Positions 1 through 4,537 of a DNA stretch of 6,142 nucleotides are shown piece by piece. The number at the start of each line of letters is the position of its first letter. Position 1 is the first letter of the stretch. Below the pieces are notes generated by a model. It saw only the letters and a program-made list of their open reading frames with translations. It did no database searches and had not been told where the DNA came from. Source of the stretch: Bacteroidales bacterium (GTDB lineage Bacteria > Bacteroidota > Bacteroidia > Bacteroidales > 4484-276). Location: assembly GCA_018400545.1 (NCBI GenBank), contig JAGYLT010000149.1:1-6142 (forward strand). Reading direction: 5' to 3'. Both the position numbers and the translations under genes were made by a program.

Positions 1-113
1 TCACCACAAGCAATACACTTAACTCCCTTTTGCGAGAGATATCTTACCGAAAATGGATAATGATGCACCAGGTCTTCGATGTAAATGTCTTTTGAAATTT
101 CGGGTTTGTCCAT
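1..113 (-). CDS. DUF1858-type small CxxC protein, partial (C-terminus outside window)
   Basis: Reading the minus strand from the ATG at 113-111 gives 37 codons with no stop before the window edge, starting MDKPEISKDIYIEDLVHHYP. The pattern of an acidic IxIEDLVxxYPFSVxYL helix, then a glycine turn and KCIACG, matches the DUF1858 family. Its relatives include the hybrid-cluster-associated redox disulfide proteins. The CxxC cysteines are residues 33 and 36. Family members are usually about 65-80 residues, so roughly half is missing here. The product is probably cytosolic, as no signal peptide is seen. An upstream ATG on the same strand is followed after one codon by a stop and can be dismissed. 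The function of the family is not firmly known; a redox or metal-binding role is inferred only from the CxxC. It is transcribed divergently from the secreted protein at 326-670 and does not appear to share its phased operator. Confidence 0.8.
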   Translation of the reverse strand, partial: MDKPEISKDIYIEDLVHHYPFSVRYLSQKGVKCIACG

Positions 114-141
114 TATTTCATTTTTTGTCGTTTTTAAACTG

Positions 142-149
142 CAAAATTA
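142..149 (-). promoter_or_regulatory. Putative -7 element (TAATTTTG) of the DUF1858 gene
   Basis: On the minus strand the bases read TAATTTTG followed by CAG, a full match to the Bacteroidota TAnnTTTG -7 consensus. It lies about 29 bp upstream of the ATG, implying a leader of roughly 20-25 nt. No TTG is found at the expected -33 distance, so the promoter is supported by the -7 element only. Confidence 0.5.
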
Positions 150-226
150 TACATCTTTGCTTATTTGTTGCTTTTCAGACCTTTCAATCCAGTAGGTAAT
201 GTTGAGGTAACAAATAAGCGTCATAT

Positions 227-284
227 TTAACGATATGTTAACATTTAATTAAGGAAACCTTAATCAGCTTTTAACCTCTCTTAA
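227..284 (+). promoter_or_regulatory. 11-bp phased TTAA array (putative operator) upstream of the secreted beta-sandwich gene
   Basis: TTAA cores begin at 227, 238, 249, 260 and 271, each exactly 11 bp from the next. A sixth starts at 281, one base out of register. The second unit sits in a perfect 10-bp palindrome, ATGTTAACAT (235-244). The last in-register core starts 26 bp before the TAATTTTG element at 297. Head-to-tail sites one helical turn apart are typical of OmpR/PhoB-family winged-helix regulators. The identity of the regulator is inference. Similar arrays stand before the genes at 903 and 6013. Confidence 0.6.
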
Positions 285-296
285 TGATTGTGAAAA

Positions 297-304
297 TAAT
301 TTTG
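297..304 (+). promoter_or_regulatory. Putative -7 element (TAATTTTG) of the secreted beta-sandwich gene
   Basis: TAATTTTG fully matches the TAnnTTTG consensus and is followed by CCG. Transcription would start near 310, about 15 nt before the ATG at 326. An ATG at 284 lies upstream of this start point and so should not be in the transcript. No TTG is seen about 20 bp upstream; the TTAA array occupies that area, which fits an activator-dependent promoter. Confidence 0.55.
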
Positions 305-325
305 CCGCCAAATAAACATGGCCAA

Positions 326-670
326 ATGAAAAAATTCACAGTTTTACTTGCCGCACTGTTTTTAACTTTTGCAACCGCCGTTGCAGCCGGTGAAAATGAT
401 GCTGAAACCAAAGCCACTTCATCTGCTTTATCAATATCGGGCTCGGTAGAGGATTTGGTGAGCAGTGAAAAACTAATTTGTGCAAAAATTGAAATTGAAG
501 AACTCGACATGACCATTTTCACCGATATCCTTGGGAATTATGAAATTCCTAAAATCGAGCCCGGCAACTATACCTTCAAAGTTTCTTACATTGCATATGA
601 AGAACTTGAAATTAAAGCGGTGGAAATTTCATCTACTAAAGAAATGGATATTCAACTGAAACCTTTATAA
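326..670 (+). CDS. Small secreted protein with a single carboxypeptidase-regulatory-like domain
   Basis: The protein has 114 residues. Residues 1-21 form a Sec signal peptide (MKK, a hydrophobic core, then AVAA before GEN), so the mature protein should be periplasmic or released. A short Ala/Thr/Ser-rich linker leads to one beta-sandwich domain at about 36-112. It carries the TDxxGNYEIPxIxPGxYTFKVSYIAY pattern of the carboxypeptidase-regulatory-like (CarboxypepD_reg-like) family. That stretch visibly resembles residues 53-77 of the TonB-dependent receptor encoded at 1527-4430, which reads TDxDGKF...GVYNLKLSYISY. I chose the ATG at 326 rather than 284 because it begins directly at the signal peptide and lies downstream of the predicted promoter. 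There is no strong Shine-Dalgarno site. The gene is monocistronic, ending at a terminator 30 bp downstream. A free-standing copy of this domain is unusual, as it normally sits in front of a receptor or enzyme. Binding or accessory roles are guesses, and one cysteine (residue 52) has no partner. Confidence 0.85.
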   Translation: MKKFTVLLAALFLTFATAVAAGENDAETKATSSALSISGSVEDLVSSEKLICAKIEIEELDMTIFTDILGNYEIPKIEPGNYTFKVSYIAYEELEIKAVEISSTKEMDIQLKPL

Positions 671-699
671 TCAACATAAAGGCTACTAAAAGGAGTACG

Positions 700-733
700 G
701 CCGGTTCTTCAACAGGGAACCGGCTATTTTTTT
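700..733 (+). terminator. Rho-independent terminator after the secreted beta-sandwich gene
   Basis: GCCGGTTC (700-707) pairs perfectly with GAACCGGC (717-724) across a 9-nt loop. A run of seven T follows at 727-733. It begins 30 bp after the stop codon and separates this gene from the next plus-strand gene, which has its own promoter. Confidence 0.9.
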
Positions 734-804
734 GCCTTCGTAATATTTTGTTAACATTAATTTAAAATTACAATGTGCTGTGCTTCAACATTTAGACACT
801 TTTT

Positions 805-855
805 ATGTTAAGCTAATGTTAACTGTATGTTAAGTTGTTTTTAATTTTACGTTAA
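805..855 (+). promoter_or_regulatory. 11-bp phased (ATG)TTAA array (putative operator) upstream of the MORN-repeat gene
   Basis: TTAA cores begin at 808, 819, 830, 841 and 852, all exactly 11 bp apart. The first three share a longer unit, ATGTTAA followed by G or C (units at 805, 816 and 827). The fourth is degenerate (TTTTTAA) and the fifth is ACGTTAA. The array ends 8 bp before the TATATTTG element at 863. The T-G-T-x-A pattern in an 11-bp direct repeat recalls E. coli PhoB half-sites (CTGTCAT), but a match to any specific regulator is inference. Confidence 0.65.
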
Positions 856-862
856 TTTAATG

Positions 863-870
863 TATATTTG
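863..870 (+). promoter_or_regulatory. Putative -7 element (TATATTTG) of the MORN-repeat gene
   Basis: TATATTTG followed by CAGC fully matches TAnnTTTG. The only nearby TTG, at 835-837, has a 25-bp spacer, longer than the usual 19-21 bp. A -33 element is therefore doubtful, and the phased TTAA array overlaps its expected position. The implied leader is about 27 nt. Confidence 0.6.
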
Positions 871-892
871 CAGCATACTTAATTATTAAAAC

Positions 893-897
893 GGAGG
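893..897 (+). promoter_or_regulatory. Strong Shine-Dalgarno site GGAGG of the MORN-repeat gene
   Basis: GGAGG lies 5 bp before the ATG at 903. It stands out because the other genes in this window have only A-rich leaders, as is common in Bacteroidota. It fixes the start codon and suggests efficient translation. Confidence 0.75.
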
Positions 898-902
898 CAA
901 AG

Positions 903-1361
903 ATGAAGAAGACAGCATTAATTTTAACAGTCGTATTTGGATTTCTGGGATCCATTATCGCCCAGAACGTAACCTCAAAAGATGGCCTGTACTACGAAGG
1001 CGATCAACTATATACTGGTGAATACACCGAATATTATGACAATGGTGCCCTGAAAATGAAAATGAACATCCTTGCAGGCAAGGAAGACGGCATTGTTATG
1101 ATTTACTTCCCAACCGGTTCGAAAAAAGAACAGCGATCCTATAAAAATGGTTTGAAAGACGGAACCTGGTACACCTGGGATGAAGATGAAAACCTCACAG
1201 CCGAGGCCAACTTTAAAGACGGCAAGAAACACGGCCACTGGTATGTTTGGGATTCGAACGGAAACAAGCGTTATGATATCTATTACGAAAAAGGTGAAAA
1301 AAGTGGCGACTGGTTTATGTGGGATGAAAACGGCAACCTGGCCATGGAACGGAAGTATTAA
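903..1361 (+). CDS. Secreted MORN-variant (MORN_2-like) repeat protein
   Basis: The protein has 152 residues. Residues 1-20 are a signal peptide (MKKTALIL, a hydrophobic core, then SIIA before QN), which places it in the periplasm or outside the cell. From residue 39 onward the chain is a tandem array with a 24-residue period. Units start at G39, G63, G87, G111 and G135, and the last is cut at 18 residues. The unit pattern is GxWYxWDxNGNxxxxxxYxxGxKx, matching the MORN_2 family found in proteins annotated as YwqK-type. The last three units are rich in Trp and close to each other; the first two are more diverged. No catalytic residues or lipobox are seen. A function cannot be assigned, and the YwqK antitoxin label some relatives carry should not be taken as evidence of a toxin system, since no partner gene is present. 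It has its own promoter with a phased operator, a strong Shine-Dalgarno site, and a terminator downstream. Confidence 0.88.
   Translation: MKKTALILTVVFGFLGSIIAQNVTSKDGLYYEGDQLYTGEYTEYYDNGALKMKMNILAGKEDGIVMIYFPTGSKKEQRSYKNGLKDGTWYTWDEDENLTAEANFKDGKKHGHWYVWDSNGNKRYDIYYEKGEKSGDWFMWDENGNLAMERKY
1017..1358 (+). repeat. Coding tandem repeat, 72-nt unit (24 residues), 4.75 copies
   Basis: The units encode the MORN-like repeats of the gene at 903-1361 and start at 1017, 1089, 1161, 1233 and 1305. Conservation is mainly at the protein level (GxWYxWD). DNA identity is patchy between early and late units and best among the last three. This suggests old duplication with selection rather than a recent slippage array. 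Confidence 0.75.
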
Positions 1362-1370
1362 ACAAAATTA

Positions 1371-1405
1371 AACCCAACCTGAATGATGATCTTTCAAGTT
1401 GGGTT
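1371..1405. other. Imperfect hairpin in the convergent intergenic region
   Basis: AACCCAAC (1371-1378) pairs with GTTGGGTT (1398-1405). Beyond one C-A mismatch the stem continues with TGAA (1380-1383) and TTCA (1393-1396), giving 12 pairs in all. On the plus strand no T-run follows, so it is not a classical terminator for the MORN gene. On the minus strand it is followed by a T-rich stretch and could be a weak terminator for the receptor gene. Confidence 0.55.
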
Positions 1406-1458
1406 ATCCTAAGAAGAGCGCTCAAGCAAACCAAAAAGCTCAACTTAGGTGATGATAA

Positions 1459-1478
1459 GCCAAAATTAGCCTTTTGGC
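1459..1478. other. Short hairpin in the convergent intergenic region
   Basis: GCCAAAA (1459-1465) and TTTTGGC (1472-1478) form a perfect 7-bp stem with a 6-nt loop. No T-run follows on either strand, so a terminator role alone is unlikely. It lies between the imperfect hairpin at 1371-1405 and the terminator at 1495-1528. Confidence 0.4.
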
Positions 1479-1494
1479 CTCCAATCTTTAAGTT

Positions 1495-1528
1495 AAACCT
1501 CAATCTTAGCCGGTTGAGGTTTTTTTTT
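1495..1528 (+). terminator. Rho-independent terminator downstream of the MORN-repeat gene
   Basis: AAACCTCAA (1495-1503) pairs with TTGAGGTTT (1514-1522) across a 10-nt loop and runs into nine T (1520-1528). It is 134 bp after the plus-strand stop codon. Its T-run overlaps the stop codon of the convergent receptor gene (TAA on the minus strand at 1529-1527). Read from the minus strand the hairpin is followed only by a mixed T/A stretch, so it should act mainly on plus-strand transcripts. Confidence 0.85.
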
Positions 1529-4430
1529 ACAGACTATAACTTATGCCAAGGCTGAATGAAATCCCCGGATTGAAACTGCTGTAAATCTGGTTTTCAGCTT
1601 TGTAGGATTTGTAAAAACTAACAATTTTTTCGCTCAGCAGGTTCGAGATTTTCAGGTCCAGGACCGCTTTCTCATCTTTTCCAAGTTTTTTATTGATCCC
1701 AAGGTTCAGGCTGTGATAAGGCTGAATGTAGATATCAGGAAACAATCCTGCACCGACGATCGATAAAGTTTCACCTTTAACATTGTAAAAAATCCCGGCT
1801 TCAATACCCGATTCATAATTACTGTATGTTATACCCGCATTAATAACATAAGGAGATTGCCCGGCCATAACCCGCGTATCTTCGATGGTTTCACCCGTTT
1901 TCTCATAAGTCTTGCGCGAATTAAATTCTGTACCGGTCATATCGATGGTGGATGAAACCACAGTTACATTCCCATTTACGTTAAAGTTTTCCATAAAAGC
2001 AGAAACAAAATCAAGGTTCTTCCGGAATTCAAATTCGAGGCCATAGAGCCGGCCATCACCCACATTTCGTGGTTGATACTCTGTACTGGTTTGTTGCTCA
2101 GGAATCCTGACCAATTCGATGGGCTTATCGAATTGTTTATAGAATCCACTCAGCGAAACCATTTGTCCCCGCTTTAAAAACCATTCCCAACGTAAATCCA
2201 GGTTATCGATGCGCGTTTCGGTTAAATTGCCATCCCAGTCGGAATAGGTAAACAAACTGCCGTTGAAGATACGGTTGGATAAAGGATCGATGATCTGTGC
2301 AAACGAAAGCTCTTTAAACGAAGGTCTGGCAATGGTGCGGGAATAGGACGCGCGTAAATTTTGCGCTTCGGTAAGCGAATAGATGAAATTGACAGAAGGA
2401 AACAAGTCGGTGGATTCGAGCACCTTTGCGTTATCAAGGTTTCTGCCGTTCAGGGTATCACCGCCGGCAAAGGTCTGATCGCGGCCGGTATGACGCTGAA
2501 CATAATTTTCGACCCTTACGCCGATGATGGTCTTGAGCAAAGGAAATATATTGAATTCAGCAGAAACATACCCTGCGAGGTTGTTCACATTTGAACTGTA
2601 AACATTTGGGTTGGGCTCGTTATTACCCGACTGGTAATAAATGCTGTTGGGTTTGTTTGGATAAACATTTTCAGGATCAAGCACCACCGAAGGATCAGGA
2701 TTTGGCCACGACTGTCCGGCAAAAAACTGAATGTCGAAGAACAGGATTTCATAATCGCGTTTTTTATAGGTATGGCTGGCGCCAAACTTCAATTTGGCAT
2801 CATCACCCAGCAAGGTAAATTTTTTGGTAAGATCCAGTTTTGAAACCAGGCTAACCTCCTCAAGATTTCTCCAGATACGCGACGGGTTTCCGCCTGCACC
2901 TGCACTAAACAAGGTGTCGATGGGGCGGTAGGTAAATGCCGTTTTACGAATGTCGGGATCTTCCGATTTTGAAAGTGTCGGCGATACCCTCCAATCGATT
3001 TCCCAACCTGAATTTTGGAGAATGTGCGTTCCATTAAGCAAAAGATTGGTTAATGCACGCTGGTTGTATTCCAGGTTGTCAACACCGGCCAGATAACCTG
3101 ACTGGCCAACAGCTTCGCCATCATTGTCGATATGAAATTTCCCGGCCCGGCTTTCACCGTTCTGCAAATGCATGGCCGTAAATTTTATTTTGCTGAGCGC
3201 GGTTTTCAGAGCAATGCCGGCCAATCCGCCAAGCAAAACATTTCTTTCGCCAATTTGCCCGGTTTGTATGGTGGCATACCGCAATTGATAAATATCGGGA
3301 TCGATAAACCGCTGATATTCACTAAATATTACATCATCATAAAATTTATAATCATTTTTATAGGAAAGCGAAAAGATGTAACCCAGCTTTGGAGATTTGG
3401 AATTTTCAGCACCTTTTTTATTTAGCTCAATTTGATTTCCCAGAGAGAAGCCCAAACTGTAATCCATGAAGCTGTTTTGCTTTTGGGCAGCCAGTTGGGG
3501 ATCGAAGCCATTGATAAATCTGGTAACTTCATCCTCCGATGCACCACTAATGGGTGTAGGAATGTTGGGCTGCCGGGCGCGTTCCTGCAAGGCACGGGTT
3601 CCATCATCAAAGCCGAGAAAATCGGTTGCACCGCCTTCATAGCTCAGAAAATCGCCGTTGAAATGCATGCCCGGATTAAAGGACGTTGAGGCTGAAATAT
3701 TGATAATTTTTTCTTCGGGAAAATCTTTTGTTTCGATATTTAGCAAACCTCCGGTAAAATCGGCGGGCATATCCGGAGTAAAGGTTTTGCTCACCATAAT
3801 GTTGTTGATAAGGTTGGTAGGAAAAATATCCATTTGCAGGCTGTTCCGGTCAGGATCGAGGCCGGGGATATCCACGTTGTTCAGCATGGTTTTTGAATAC
3901 CGGTCGCCAAGCCCTCTTACATATACGTACTTGCCGTCTTCGATGGAAACACCGGTAACCCGTTTTGCCGCTTCCACAGCAGTAGCATCGCCGGTAAGCC
4001 TGATTTTTGAGGCTGAAATACCATCCATGATCACAGCCGACTTTTTCTTAATGGTAAGCAATGCCGATTCTGATGTTCTGATAATATCAGCTTTTATCAC
4101 CACTTCTTCAAGCTCCAGGGAGCTTTCTTTCATCACCAGGTTTTCCAAAAGCGTAACTTCAGCAGCCTTCACTGATACATCCTCGATAACCATGGACTGG
4201 TAGGAAATGTATGAAAGTTTGAGGTTATAAACGCCTTCGTCAACGTCAAGGGAAAATTTCCCGTCAAGGTCAGTGGTGGTTCCTGTAAAGGTGCCGTCAA
4301 TCAATACCGTTACCCCAATGAGGGTTTCCCCTGTTTCTTCGGCTATAATAGTTCCGCGTATTGTCCCATTTTGAGCAACAAGCTGTAAGGCTGCCAACAT
4401 TACCAGAACCGACATTAAAAGTTTTCTCAT
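1527..4430 (-). CDS. TonB-dependent outer-membrane receptor with carboxypeptidase-regulatory-like N-terminal extension
   Basis: The protein has 967 residues, a normal length for Bacteroidota receptors of this type. Residues 1-19 are a signal peptide (MRKLLMSVLVMLAALQLVA). Residues 22-100 form a carboxypeptidase-regulatory-like domain (GTIRGTIIAEETGETLIGV, then TTTDLDGKFS and LKLSYISY). EEVVIKA at 108-114 resembles a TonB box. The plug domain spans about 125-235, with YVRGLGDRYSKTMLNNVDIP and the DFTGGLLNIETKDFP segment. The remainder is the beta-barrel, ending in alternating strands with GISYSL at the C-terminus. There is no STN domain, so direct signalling to an anti-sigma factor is unlikely. 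Such receptors use TonB-ExbBD energy to import ligands across the outer membrane. The substrate cannot be read from the sequence. No SusD homologue is adjacent, so this is not a standard SusCD pair. The upstream neighbour is the lipoprotein gene at 4538-6013 with a terminator-like hairpin between. No clear TAnnTTTG promoter is seen in the 107-bp gap, so expression may depend on read-through. Confidence 0.95.
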   Translation of the reverse strand: MRKLLMSVLVMLAALQLVAQNGTIRGTIIAEETGETLIGVTVLIDGTFTGTTTDLDGKFSLDVDEGVYNLKLSYISYQSMVIEDVSVKAAEVTLLENLVMKESSLELEEVVIKADIIRTSESALLTIKKKSAVIMDGISASKIRLTGDATAVEAAKRVTGVSIEDGKYVYVRGLGDRYSKTMLNNVDIPGLDPDRNSLQMDIFPTNLINNIMVSKTFTPDMPADFTGGLLNIETKDFPEEKIINISASTSFNPGMHFNGDFLSYEGGATDFLGFDDGTRALQERARQPNIPTPISGASEDEVTRFINGFDPQLAAQKQNSFMDYSLGFSLGNQIELNKKGAENSKSPKLGYIFSLSYKNDYKFYDDVIFSEYQRFIDPDIYQLRYATIQTGQIGERNVLLGGLAGIALKTALSKIKFTAMHLQNGESRAGKFHIDNDGEAVGQSGYLAGVDNLEYNQRALTNLLLNGTHILQNSGWEIDWRVSPTLSKSEDPDIRKTAFTYRPIDTLFSAGAGGNPSRIWRNLEEVSLVSKLDLTKKFTLLGDDAKLKFGASHTYKKRDYEILFFDIQFFAGQSWPNPDPSVVLDPENVYPNKPNSIYYQSGNNEPNPNVYSSNVNNLAGYVSAEFNIFPLLKTIIGVRVENYVQRHTGRDQTFAGGDTLNGRNLDNAKVLESTDLFPSVNFIYSLTEAQNLRASYSRTIARPSFKELSFAQIIDPLSNRIFNGSLFTYSDWDGNLTETRIDNLDLRWEWFLKRGQMVSLSGFYKQFDKPIELVRIPEQQTSTEYQPRNVGDGRLYGLEFEFRKNLDFVSAFMENFNVNGNVTVVSSTIDMTGTEFNSRKTYEKTGETIEDTRVMAGQSPYVINAGITYSNYESGIEAGIFYNVKGETLSIVGAGLFPDIYIQPYHSLNLGINKKLGKDEKAVLDLKISNLLSEKIVSFYKSYKAENQIYSSFNPGISFSLGISYSL

Positions 4431-4477
4431 TATTGAATGGTATTAACTTTTGTTGAGTAATATGAGTAATAAAAGAA

Positions 4478-4507
4478 AAACAGACCTTGTATTTCAAAGG
4501 TCTGTTT
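4478..4507 (-). terminator. Terminator or attenuator between the lipoprotein and receptor genes
   Basis: An 11-bp perfect stem (AAACAGACCTT at 4478-4488 with its complement at 4497-4507) encloses an 8-nt loop. On the minus strand it is followed by TTTTTCTTTTATT-type T-rich sequence, counting the end of the stem. It begins 31 bp after the lipoprotein stop codon and ends 47 bp before the receptor start. It should end or reduce transcription from the lipoprotein gene, giving more lipoprotein than receptor transcript if the two share a promoter. Confidence 0.75.
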
Positions 4508-4537
4508 CTATACATATCCAAAAATTTTAAATCATTT

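Noticed and set aside
227..284. The phased array as intrinsically curved DNA only
   Set aside because: Curvature is produced by phased A-tracts; TTAA contains the flexible TA step and does not bend DNA in that way. The repeat unit in the second array also extends to ATGTTAA.
284..325. N-terminal extension of the secreted beta-sandwich gene from the ATG at 284
   Set aside because: It overlaps the predicted -7 element and would bury the signal peptide; the start at 326 fits both promoter and signal peptide.
805..855. A LytTR/AlgR-type binding site
   Set aside because: LytTR half-sites are direct repeats with a longer centre-to-centre distance of about two turns, whereas five cores here repeat at exactly 11 bp, which fits the OmpR/PhoB type better. 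It is not fully excluded.
903..1361. YwqK-type antitoxin of a toxin-antitoxin pair
   Set aside because: The protein has a signal peptide and no toxin gene is adjacent; the label in databases comes from the repeat family, not from function.
1371..1405. The imperfect hairpin as the main terminator of the MORN-repeat gene
   Set aside because: No T-run follows on the plus strand; the hairpin at 1495-1528 has a much better stem and nine T.
3658..4203. A 181-residue open frame on the plus strand inside the receptor gene
   Set aside because: It lies wholly antisense to the receptor plug and N-terminal domains, its translation is low-complexity Ser/Ile/Phe-rich with no recognisable family, and it has no promoter or ribosome site.
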